Assembly (NCBI GenBank): GCA_964571195.1
Contig: CAZNAD010000005.1
Location: forward strand, 1-64,000
DNA length: 64,000 nt
Direction of reading: 5' to 3'
Origin: PALSA-1006 sp964571195
GTDB lineage: Bacteria > Pseudomonadota > Gammaproteobacteria > Burkholderiales > Gallionellaceae
The position numbers and the translations under genes were made by a program. Shown in pieces: positions 43,398-51,920 of the stretch. Every line of letters starts with the position of its first letter. Positions within the stretch are counted from its first letter, which is position 1. The notes beneath the pieces were generated by a model. The model did no database searches, was not told the DNA's origin, and was given only the letters and a program-made list of their open reading frames with translations.

Positions 43398-44153
43398 ATG
43401 TCAGCCAAATTGATACTCAGCATGGATGGTGCAGTGCTGAAAGAATATGAGATAAGTAAGGAGCGTACGCTGATCGGACGCAAGCCGCATAACGATATCG
43501 TTATCGAGAATCTGGCGGTCAGTAGCGAACATGCGGCGGTCATCACCATTCTCAACGACTCTTTCCTCGAAGATCTGGACAGTACCAATGGCCTGTCGGT
43601 CAACGGAGTGGTCACCAAGAAGCATTTCCTGCAGAACAACGATGTGATCGAGATCGGCAAATACAAACTCAAATATTTGAATGACCAGCCGGGAGAGGCT
43701 AAGCCGGAAGACTTCGAAAAAACCATGGTGCTGAACAGGCCAGCCAAAGGCGGTGCCCCTGGTGATGCCACCGGGCGCTTCACTCCGGGGCATGGGGATG
43801 CCACGGGCCGGTTCGCGCCACCGGCGGCGGCCAAGCCGGCTGCGACGGTGCAGGCACAGGCACCCGCTGCACCAGCGCAATCTGCACAACAAGCAGCTGC
43901 CGTGCAGATACTGAACGGTCCGAATGCGGGACGGGAACTAGAACTGGTGAAGAGTCTGACCACACTGGGCAAGCCGGGTGTGCAGGTGGCAGTGCTGGCG
44001 CGCCGTCCGCATGGCTTTTTCATCACCCATGTCGAGGGAGAAAGCTTCCCTTCCGTCAACGGAGCGTCGGTAGGCGAGCAGCCACACCAGTTGGCCGATC
44101 ACGACATCATCGAGCTGGCCGGTGTGAAGATGGAGTTCTATTTCAAAGCCTGA
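43398..44153 (+). CDS. FHA-domain phosphothreonine-binding adaptor
   Basis: The 251-aa product has a canonical N-terminal FHA domain (GRK 27-29, SSEH 42-45, STNG 62-65). A flexible segment follows with EKTMVLNRP (Thr109) and two copies of GDATGRF (Thr125 and Thr136), then an Ala/Pro/Gln linker. A second, degenerate FHA-like domain spans about 169-251. FHA domains bind phosphothreonine peptides. The three linker threonines resemble kinase sites, and the TMVL motif recurs in the adjacent kinase. Placed between a PP2C phosphatase and an adenylate cyclase, it probably carries the phosphorylation signal to downstream partners. Confidence 0.88.
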   Translation: MSAKLILSMDGAVLKEYEISKERTLIGRKPHNDIVIENLAVSSEHAAVITILNDSFLEDLDSTNGLSVNGVVTKKHFLQNNDVIEIGKYKLKYLNDQPGEAKPEDFEKTMVLNRPAKGGAPGDATGRFTPGHGDATGRFAPPAAAKPAATVQAQAPAAPAQSAQQAAAVQILNGPNAGRELELVKSLTTLGKPGVQVAVLARRPHGFFITHVEGESFPSVNGASVGEQPHQLADHDIIELAGVKMEFYFKA

Positions 44154-44202
44154 TCCGCGATGACATGCCGATGATGACTCCTGCATATTTACCGAGGGCT
44201 GC

Positions 44203-46404
44203 ATGAAAAAACACGCGCTTTTGATCGGGTTGGGTCTGGCCATCGTTTTCCTGTTCATCGGCAATGCGGCGAAACTCTATCAGATGGGTTTCGTCAGCTT
44301 CATGGAAGCCAAGCTCTACGATACCCGCCTGCGCTGGACGATGCCGAACACCGTGGACGAGCGTATCGTCATTCTGGATATCGACGAGAAGAGCCTGCGC
44401 GATGAGGGACACTGGCCGTGGGGGCGCGACAAGCTGGCATTGATGCTGGACAAGTTGTTTGACAAATACGGTATCGCGGTACTGGGCTTCGACGTGGTCT
44501 TTGCCGAAAAGGACAACAGTTCCGGTTTGTCGGTGTTGCAGGATCTCGGGCGCAATCAGCTCAAGAACGTACCGCAGTTCCAGTCGGCATTGGACCGGAT
44601 CAAACCACAACTGGAATACGACGCCCTGTTCGCCAAAAAACTGTTGGATCGGAACATTGTCCTAGGCTATTACTTTAACAGTTCCAACAACACCTCCGGG
44701 GCGTTGCCCGATCCGGTATTTCCGCCGGGAACCTTTAAGGATCGCCCCATCGACTTCATCAAGTCGGACGGCTACGGCGGCAATCTGGAGCAGTTGCAGA
44801 ACCGAGCCGCCAGTGCCGGACATTTCACCCAGGCACCGGACTCAGACGGTTTGGTGCGCCGCGTTCCCATGATTATCGAATACGACGGTGCCTATTACGA
44901 ATCCCTGTCGCTGGCGATGGTACGCACCTTGCTGGGCAACCCTCAACTCAAGGCGGGGTACGGCAGTGATGACAAGGATTATGCAGGTCTGGAATGGCTG
45001 GAGTTCGATGACTTGCGTATCCCGGTGGACAGTGCCGCGAGCGCTCTGGTTCCTTATCGCGGCTTCCGTGGTTCGTTCAGATATGTTTCGGTCACCGATG
45101 TGTTGAACGAACGTGTTCCGCTCGAATATTTGCAGCACAAGATCGTGTTGCTGGGGACGACGGCTCCCGGCCTGCTCGATCTGCGTTCCACGCCGGTGGA
45201 TGAGGTCTATCCCGGGGTCGAGATCCACGCCAACATGATCAGTGGCATCCTCGATCAGTCGATCAAATCCAGCCCGCCGTATATCCTAGCCGCCGAAGTA
45301 GTGTTGCTGCTGATCATTGGTGTGGCATTGAGTTTCCTGTTGCCGTTATTGAGTCCGATACAGGACACATTGGTCTCGCTGACGGTGCTACTGGTGACGG
45401 TCGCGGTGAATGCTTATGTCTGGCAGCAAGGCGATATTGCCTTGCCATTAGCCAATAGCCTGCTGATGGTGCTGGCATTGTTCGCACTCAATATGTCCTA
45501 CGGCTATTTCGTCGAATCGCGCACCAAACGCCAGATCACCAACCTGTTTGGGCAATATGTTCCCAAAGAAGTGGTGGGCGAGTTGAGTGAGCGTCCCGAG
45601 CAGGTTTCGATGGAGGGTCATAGCCGCGAGATGACCATCCTGTTCTCGGATGTGCGCGGTTTCACCACCATCTCGGAAGGTCTCGATTCGAAAGAGCTGT
45701 CGCTGCTGATGAACGAGTTTCTGACACCGCTCTCTCGCGTTGTCTACAAACATCGCGGCACGATAGACAAATACATGGGCGACTGCATCATGGCGTTCTG
45801 GGGCGCGCCGTTGCCGGACGAACAGCATGCGCACCATGCCATTCAGGCCGGTTTGGAGATGTTGCAGACGCTGGAAACTTTGCAGCCTTATTTCAAGGAA
45901 CGCGGCTGGCCGGAGATCCGTATCGGCGTCGGCCTCAATACCGGCAAGGTGAGCGTCGGCAACATGGGATCCGAGGTGCGCGTCGCTTACACGGTGATGG
46001 GTGATGCGGTGAATCTGGCCTCCCGGCTGGAGGGCATCACCAAAGAATACGGTGCGGGGATCGTGGTCGGCGAGAACACCATGCAAGCCGCGCCGGATTT
46101 CGTGTATCGCGAACTGGATATGGTGCGCGTAAAAGGAAAGGACTTGCCGGTCGCCATCTACGAGCCGCTTGGGCTGACCGGAGAGGTCGGGCAGGCCGTG
46201 CTGGAGGAGGTGGCCCGTTTCCATCAGGTGGTGAACGCCTACCGCAAACAGGAATGGGATCAGGCCGAGTCGCAATTATCCGAGCTGCTGAAAACGGCTC
46301 CTCATGCCAAGTTGTACCAGGTCTACGCGGAGCGCGTGGCCTATTTCCGCGAACACCCCCCCGGTGCGGACTGGGATGGCGTGTTCGTGTTCAAGACAAA
46401 ATAG
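44203..46404 (+). CDS. CHASE2-domain class III adenylate cyclase
   Basis: The 733-aa product has an N-terminal membrane anchor, a CHASE2 periplasmic domain (about 35-345, with IVILDIDEKSLRDEGHWPWG), three membrane helices (about 355-435), and a C-terminal class III cyclase domain. The cyclase has both metal aspartates (FSDVRGFT, Asp483; KYMGDC, Asp527), the adenine-specifying lysine (DKYMGD, Lys523) and VMGDAVNLASRLE. ATP specificity is therefore likely. A TPR-like tail follows. Its sensor half is a paralogue of that in the kinase at 40001. Confidence 0.9.
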   Translation: MKKHALLIGLGLAIVFLFIGNAAKLYQMGFVSFMEAKLYDTRLRWTMPNTVDERIVILDIDEKSLRDEGHWPWGRDKLALMLDKLFDKYGIAVLGFDVVFAEKDNSSGLSVLQDLGRNQLKNVPQFQSALDRIKPQLEYDALFAKKLLDRNIVLGYYFNSSNNTSGALPDPVFPPGTFKDRPIDFIKSDGYGGNLEQLQNRAASAGHFTQAPDSDGLVRRVPMIIEYDGAYYESLSLAMVRTLLGNPQLKAGYGSDDKDYAGLEWLEFDDLRIPVDSAASALVPYRGFRGSFRYVSVTDVLNERVPLEYLQHKIVLLGTTAPGLLDLRSTPVDEVYPGVEIHANMISGILDQSIKSSPPYILAAEVVLLLIIGVALSFLLPLLSPIQDTLVSLTVLLVTVAVNAYVWQQGDIALPLANSLLMVLALFALNMSYGYFVESRTKRQITNLFGQYVPKEVVGELSERPEQVSMEGHSREMTILFSDVRGFTTISEGLDSKELSLLMNEFLTPLSRVVYKHRGTIDKYMGDCIMAFWGAPLPDEQHAHHAIQAGLEMLQTLETLQPYFKERGWPEIRIGVGLNTGKVSVGNMGSEVRVAYTVMGDAVNLASRLEGITKEYGAGIVVGENTMQAAPDFVYRELDMVRVKGKDLPVAIYEPLGLTGEVGQAVLEEVARFHQVVNAYRKQEWDQAESQLSELLKTAPHAKLYQVYAERVAYFREHPPGADWDGVFVFKTK

Positions 46405-46425
46405 CCGTGCAAGGATGACACATCG

Positions 46426-47190
46426 ATGAGAGTGAGGATATTGGGTTGCAGCGGCGGCATCGGTGGCAATCTGCGCACCACTTCCATGTTGCTCGACGAC
46501 GATGTGTTGATTGATGCCGGAACCGGTGTGGGCGATCTGAGTCTGACCGAGATGGTGCGGATCGACCATGTATTCGTGACGCATTCGCATCTCGATCACA
46601 TCGCGAGTATCCCGCTGATGATCGACAGTGTCGGATTCATGCGCGATACCCCGCTTACTGTGCATGCCACGGCGGAGACCATCGCGATATTGAAACAGCA
46701 TGTGTTCAACTGGAAGATATGGCCGGATTTCAGCGAGATCATGAACGAGCAGCAGCCCTGTATGCGTTATGAGACCATCGAGCTGGGCAAGACAGTTGCA
46801 CTGGGTGGGCGCAGGATCACGCCGCTGCCCGCGAACCATGTAGTGCCGGCGGTCGGCTTTCATCTGGAGAGCGGGGCAGGCAGTCTGGTGTTCACCGGCG
46901 ACACGAGCACATGCGAGGCGCTGTGGGATGTTATCAACCGTATCGACGACTTGCGTTATCTGATTGTGGAAACGGCGTTCTCGAATGTGGAGCTGGAATT
47001 GGCGGTGAGGTCCAAACATTTTTGTCCCAGCCTGCTGGCTAAAGACCTGCTCAGGCTGAAGCGCGATCCGCAGATATTCATCACGCACTTGAAGCCCGGT
47101 GAAGTCGAGCTGACCATGCGCGAGATCGGGGAATGTGTCAGCGGTTTTATTCCGAAGATGTTGCAGAACGGACAGGTTTTCGAATTTTAG
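46426..47190 (+). CDS. Metallo-beta-lactamase-fold hydrolase, probable class II cAMP phosphodiesterase
   Basis: The 254-aa product has the metal motif THSHLDHI (His53, His55, Asp57, His58) and later metal ligands in NHV, GDTS and THL. Its layout (MRVRILGCSGGIGG start, THSHLDHIASIPLMID) resembles class II cyclic-nucleotide phosphodiesterases (PDE1/CpdP type). It lies 21 nt after the adenylate cyclase with AAGGA before the ATG, which supports a cAMP-removing role. Other beta-lactamase-fold hydrolases cannot be excluded. Confidence 0.75.
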   Translation: MRVRILGCSGGIGGNLRTTSMLLDDDVLIDAGTGVGDLSLTEMVRIDHVFVTHSHLDHIASIPLMIDSVGFMRDTPLTVHATAETIAILKQHVFNWKIWPDFSEIMNEQQPCMRYETIELGKTVALGGRRITPLPANHVVPAVGFHLESGAGSLVFTGDTSTCEALWDVINRIDDLRYLIVETAFSNVELELAVRSKHFCPSLLAKDLLRLKRDPQIFITHLKPGEVELTMREIGECVSGFIPKMLQNGQVFEF

Positions 47191-47329
47191 GGACAAGGCG
47201 GATTGAAGACATGCAAGACACTTGGAAGAATGATCGTGTTGCGAAAGGACGGGGCGGTAGGTCGCCATCGTGCTGCCACATCGATCTGTATCGATTCCAG
47301 GTGCGAATGATGAAACGGTCGGGGCGGTT

Positions 47330-49723
47330 ATGAACAGTACGGAGCAAGTCAATGTGAGCGATGTGGGTGCCCAGTTAGAGTTCACCAAGAACCTCAACCA
47401 GGTCACCAACAAGATTCACGCGACGAACAATATCGACGAAATCATGCTGGATGTCAGCAAGGATATCTGCGGCCTGTTTAATGCTGACCGACTGACGATT
47501 TATGTCGTCGGTGAAGACAAGACTTCACTGGTCTCCAAGGTCAAGACCGGCCTGAATTCGTTCAAGGATCTGAAGTTGCCCATCGCGGAGCAGAGTATCG
47601 CCGGATTCGCGGCGTTCAATAAGAAGCTGCTCAACATCAAAGACGTGTACGACGAACAGGAGCTCACCGGCTTCAGCTCGTCGCTGCATTTCTTGCAGGA
47701 TGTGGATAAACGCACCGGATACCGCACCAAGCAGATGCTGGTTGCGCCCATCATGGAGGCCAGCAGCGGTGAATTGATCGGCGTGATGCAGATCATTAAC
47801 AACAAGGCCGGGCAGCCTTTCCCGACGCTGGTGGAGGAGGGCGCGCGCGAACTCAGTCAGACCTTGGCGGTGGCATTGCGCCAGCGCCAGCAACAGGCCG
47901 GTGCGGTCAGGACGAAGTACGACTATCTGGTTGCGGATGCGGTCATGTCGGCGGCCGAGTTCGAGCTCGCCACACGCACGGCGCGGCGCAAAGGCATAGA
48001 TATCGAGGACGTGCTGATCGACGAGTTCCAGGTGAAGACCGAGGCGTTGGGCAAGGCTTTGTCGAGCTTCTTCGGCGTGCCTTACGAGGCTTATCGTGCC
48101 GACCGTATCAAACCCGCAGAGCTGCTCAAGAACCTGCGCCGCGAATACGTGGAAAGCAGCCACTGGGTGCCGGTCGACGATACGCCGGACGGGCTAATCA
48201 TTTTGACCACCGATCCCGAGCGTATCCAGGCGTCGCGCGTGGTCAACAACATCTACCCGAAATACCGCCTGATCTACAAGGTTTGTCCGCAGCGCGAATT
48301 CAAAGCCACACTCGACCTGTTCTACGGCGGTGGCGGAGCCGGAGCGGGCGATGCCACCGGCAGTTTCGAAGACATGGGCTCGATGGACGACCTGCTGACT
48401 TCGCTGGGCGGGGACGAGGAAGAATCGAGCGCGGTCAGCCAGGAAGACGTCAGTGCCGCCGCCGACAACGAGTTGGTCAAGCTGGTGAACAAGATTATCG
48501 TCGATGCCTACAAGATGGGGGCGTCGGATATCCATATCGAGCCGATGCCGGGCAAAGGCAAGACCGGTATCCGTTTGCGCAAGGACGGTTCCCTGCTCAA
48601 TTACATCGAGGTGCCCTCGACCTATCGCAACGCTCTGGTGACGCGCCTGAAGATCATGTGCGATCTGGACATCTCGGAGAAGCGCAAACCGCAGGACGGC
48701 AAGATCAAATTCAAAAAATATGGTCCACTGGATATCGAGTTGCGTGTGGCGACCATCCCCTCGCAGGGCGGTGTGGAAGACGTGGTGATGCGTATCCTGG
48801 CCTCGGGCGAACCCATCCCGCTGGACAACATGGGCTTCTCGGTGCGCAATCTGGAGCTGGTCAAAGCCACGGTAAGCAAGCCCTACGGGCTGTTCTTCGT
48901 GTGCGGCCCGACCGGTTCCGGTAAAACCACCACGCTGCACTCCATCCTGAAACACATCAACACCCCCGAGACCAAGATCTGGACGGCGGAAGATCCGGTC
49001 GAAATTACGCAAAAGGGTCTGCGTCAGGTGCAGGTGAACAAAAAAGCCGGACTCGATTTTGCCACGGTGATGCGCGCCTTCCTGCGTGCTGACCCGGACG
49101 TGATCATGGTGGGTGAAATGCGCGACAAAGAAACCGTTTCCACCGGTATCGAGGCTTCGTTGACCGGCCACTTGGTGTTCGCTACCCTGCACACCAACAG
49201 TGCACCGGAATCCATCAGCCGTTTGCTCGATATGGGCATGGACCCGTTCAACTTTGCCGATGCCTTGCTCGGCATTCTGGCGCAGCGTCTGGCCAAACGA
49301 TTGTGCAAGGACTGCAAGAAGCCGCATATCGCCAGTCAGGAAGAAATCAAGGCGTTGCTCACCGAATATGCGGCTGAGCTGTTGACCACCGAGACCTGGA
49401 AGAAGGATCCCAATACCGCCTACAAAGCACTGTATGCCGAATGGATCAAACTGTTCGCCGACGACAAAGGACAGATCACGCTGTATGAACATGTCGGCTG
49501 CGATAAATGCTCCGGCACCGGATATCGCGGGCGTGTCGGTTTGCACGAACTGCTGATCGGCTCCGACCCGGTGAAGAAGGGTATCCAGGAGCATGCGCGC
49601 GTCGCGGAACTGTTCGCCATCGCACTGGAAGAGGGAATGCGCACCCTGAAACAGGACGGTATCGAAAAAGTGCTGTCCGGTATCACCGATATCCATCAAG
49701 TACGTGCGGTGTGCATCAAATAA
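47330..49723 (+). CDS. GAF-domain GspE/PilB-type secretion ATPase
   Basis: The 797-aa product has a GAF domain (about 20-185), a MshEN/T2SSE N-terminal-like domain (about 195-325), a Gly/Asp-rich linker with GDATGSF (Thr343), and a full type II/IV secretion ATPase core. Walker A is GPTGSGKTT at 526-534, and the Walker B region is IMVGEMRDKE. A four-cysteine zinc module (CKDCKKPH...CDKCSGTG) lies near the C-terminus. GspE ATPases normally power pilus or type II machines, but no pilin, secretin or prepilin peptidase gene is nearby. The GAF fusion suggests control by a small ligand. I chose the ATG at 47330, since the GTG at 47270 lacks a good ribosome-binding site. Confidence 0.88.
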   Translation: MNSTEQVNVSDVGAQLEFTKNLNQVTNKIHATNNIDEIMLDVSKDICGLFNADRLTIYVVGEDKTSLVSKVKTGLNSFKDLKLPIAEQSIAGFAAFNKKLLNIKDVYDEQELTGFSSSLHFLQDVDKRTGYRTKQMLVAPIMEASSGELIGVMQIINNKAGQPFPTLVEEGARELSQTLAVALRQRQQQAGAVRTKYDYLVADAVMSAAEFELATRTARRKGIDIEDVLIDEFQVKTEALGKALSSFFGVPYEAYRADRIKPAELLKNLRREYVESSHWVPVDDTPDGLIILTTDPERIQASRVVNNIYPKYRLIYKVCPQREFKATLDLFYGGGGAGAGDATGSFEDMGSMDDLLTSLGGDEEESSAVSQEDVSAAADNELVKLVNKIIVDAYKMGASDIHIEPMPGKGKTGIRLRKDGSLLNYIEVPSTYRNALVTRLKIMCDLDISEKRKPQDGKIKFKKYGPLDIELRVATIPSQGGVEDVVMRILASGEPIPLDNMGFSVRNLELVKATVSKPYGLFFVCGPTGSGKTTTLHSILKHINTPETKIWTAEDPVEITQKGLRQVQVNKKAGLDFATVMRAFLRADPDVIMVGEMRDKETVSTGIEASLTGHLVFATLHTNSAPESISRLLDMGMDPFNFADALLGILAQRLAKRLCKDCKKPHIASQEEIKALLTEYAAELLTTETWKKDPNTAYKALYAEWIKLFADDKGQITLYEHVGCDKCSGTGYRGRVGLHELLIGSDPVKKGIQEHARVAELFAIALEEGMRTLKQDGIEKVLSGITDIHQVRAVCIK

Positions 49724-49745
49724 CCCAATCATTCATACGGAACAG

Positions 49746-51419
49746 ATGATCATGCGAGATACCCAATCCCAGAGCGATACGACGGCCGTACAGCAGCCTT
49801 CTGCCACGATGGATATGCTGGCCCGTCTGAACGAACTGAATGCAATCGGCGCGGCTCTCTCTAACGAAAAGAACATCGATGTGCTGCTCGAATACATCTT
49901 GCTGGCAGCCAAGAAGATCACCAATGCCGACGCGGGGACGCTGTATCTGGTCGATTCCGAGCGGCAGGTGTTGACCTTCGAGATCATGCGTACCGATTCT
50001 TTGGGGGTGCAGATGGGCGGCACCACCGGCAAGCGCATTCCTTTTCCGCCCATCCAGATGTATATCGACGGTCAGCCCAATCTGGCCATGGTGGTGACGT
50101 ATGCGGCGCTGCGCGGCGAGACCATCAATATCGAGGATGCTTATCTGGTCGAGGGGTTCGACTTTTCCGGCACCAAGAACTTCGATGCCAAGACCGGTTT
50201 CCGTTCGCAGTCGTTTCTTACTGTACCGATGCGCAACCACGAAAGCGAGATCATCGGTGTGGTGCAACTGATCAATGCCATCGATCCGGTCAGTAAAACG
50301 GTGAAGTCGTTCAGTCAGGACGACCAGCAATTACTCGAATCACTCACCTCGCAGGCCGCGATTGCACTCAGTAACCGTCGCCTCATCCAGCAGCTTGAGG
50401 GATTGTTCGAAGCATTCATCGGTCTGATCAACACGGCGATTGACGATAAGTCCCCCTACACTGCGGGTCACTGCGTACGTGTACCGGCGCTCACCATGAT
50501 GCTGGCCGAGGCGGCCAGCCATGCCCATGAGGAGAAGTCATGGCCCGGTTTCGTGATGACCGACAAAGAGCAATACGAACTCAAGATCGCCGCCATGCTG
50601 CACGACTGCGGCAAGATCACCACTCCGGTGCATGTGGTCGACAAATCGACCAAGCTGGAAACCATCTATGACCGTATCCATCTGGTCGATGCCCGTTTCG
50701 AGGTGCTCAAACGCGATGCCGAGATCACCATGCTGCGCGCCGAGTTGGCGGCGGCTGGCGATGCCGCGATCATCGAACAGGCACGTCAGACCTGTGCGGC
50801 GACCATCGAACAATATGAGGCGGATCGAAAATTTTTGCGCTGGTGCAACATGGGTTCCGAACGCATGGCCGATGAGGAGCTTGATCGGGTGCGCAAGATT
50901 GCCAAATATGAGTGGCGCAACGAGGAAGGGGAAATGGCCGATTTCCTCAGCGCAGACGAGGTCGAGAACCTCACCATTCGGGCCGGTACACTCACTGCAG
51001 CCGAACGCGAGATCATCAATCATCACATCGTGGTCACCATCAAATTGCTGGAATCACTGCCCTGGCCTAAACACCTGAAGAATGTGACCGATTATGCGGG
51101 GGCGCACCATGAACGTATGGATGGCACCGGCTACCCACGCGGCCTGACGCGCGAACAGATGTCCATGCAGGCGCGCATGATGAGCATCGCGGATATTTTT
51201 GAAGCGCTCACTGCAAAAGACCGGCCATACAAAGAAGGCAAGATGCTCACGGATGCGCTGACCATCCTCGGAAAATTCAAACTCAACGGGCATATAGACC
51301 CGGATCTGTTCGACATTTTCATCCGCGAGAAGGTCTATCTCACGTATGCGCAACAGTTCCTCGATTCGTCTCAGATCAACGAGGTGGATGAAAGCAAAAT
51401 ACCGGGGTATGTGCCCTAG
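49746..51419 (+). CDS. GAF and HD-GYP domain protein, probable c-di-GMP phosphodiesterase
   Basis: The 557-aa product has a GAF domain (about 25-205), then an HD-GYP domain. The HD pair lies in AAMLHDCGKITTP, and the GYP signature is HHERMDGTGYPRGL with the following SIADIFEALTAKDRPYK. A long charged insert (about 315-400) separates the HD motif from the conserved HH region, unlike compact HD-GYP proteins. It lies 22 nt after the GspE-like gene. HD-GYP proteins hydrolyse c-di-GMP or act as c-di-GMP-dependent adaptors. Start uncertain between 49746 and 49752. Confidence 0.88.
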   Translation: MIMRDTQSQSDTTAVQQPSATMDMLARLNELNAIGAALSNEKNIDVLLEYILLAAKKITNADAGTLYLVDSERQVLTFEIMRTDSLGVQMGGTTGKRIPFPPIQMYIDGQPNLAMVVTYAALRGETINIEDAYLVEGFDFSGTKNFDAKTGFRSQSFLTVPMRNHESEIIGVVQLINAIDPVSKTVKSFSQDDQQLLESLTSQAAIALSNRRLIQQLEGLFEAFIGLINTAIDDKSPYTAGHCVRVPALTMMLAEAASHAHEEKSWPGFVMTDKEQYELKIAAMLHDCGKITTPVHVVDKSTKLETIYDRIHLVDARFEVLKRDAEITMLRAELAAAGDAAIIEQARQTCAATIEQYEADRKFLRWCNMGSERMADEELDRVRKIAKYEWRNEEGEMADFLSADEVENLTIRAGTLTAAEREIINHHIVVTIKLLESLPWPKHLKNVTDYAGAHHERMDGTGYPRGLTREQMSMQARMMSIADIFEALTAKDRPYKEGKMLTDALTILGKFKLNGHIDPDLFDIFIREKVYLTYAQQFLDSSQINEVDESKIPGYVP

Positions 51420-51526
51420 TCGATTGGATGGCGAAAAATGCGAGTACGGATAGTTCGCAGATTCCGGGAGAGGGAGGTCAGACCACAACTATGGCTCTGA
51501 TCTCCACGCCTTTGCAAAAAAGGTGC

Positions 51527-51697
51527 TCAGGCGGCTTTTAGAAGAATTACATTGAACTGGACATCGTGAATAATCGAAGCGGCAATGTCTAGGTGAGTCT
51601 GAGCCTCTTCGCTTTTAAGTCGGTTTTTCGCACGACCCAGCGCTTCAATCGCAGCCGAAATCTGCTGGCTGACGACATCTTCAATTTGCTGTTCCAC
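51527..51697 (-). CDS. Small hypothetical helical protein, 56 aa
   Basis: The frame begins with GTG at 51697 and reads MEQQIEDVVSQQISAAIEAL onward, ending ILLKAA. An AGGAGG ends 5 nt before the start, the strongest ribosome-binding site in this part of the window. The sequence is almost wholly helix-forming with a heptad-like pattern of hydrophobic residues, so a small coiled-coil or DNA-binding-type protein is possible. I recognise no family. It lies between the seven-gene signalling cluster and the cNMP-binding gene, antisense to the cluster's direction. Confidence 0.65.
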   Translation of the reverse strand: MEQQIEDVVSQQISAAIEALGRAKNRLKSEEAQTHLDIAASIIHDVQFNVILLKAA

Positions 51698-51920
51698 CGT
51701 CACCTCCTATGTACGCATTTCGCAAATGTTAACTGCGTCAGTTTAATAGACGGGTATGACAGAAATATTATGATAATCAGGTAAATGCTAATTAAGTCGC
51801 CCATTCAGGGTTCGATACGCTGGGCGAGTGCCGTTGGGGCGATGACTCTTACAGCTACGGACATCCCTCACCACGAACGGGAGACCTAACCGGATATTTC
51901 CTGACGCCCCGAGATGTACT

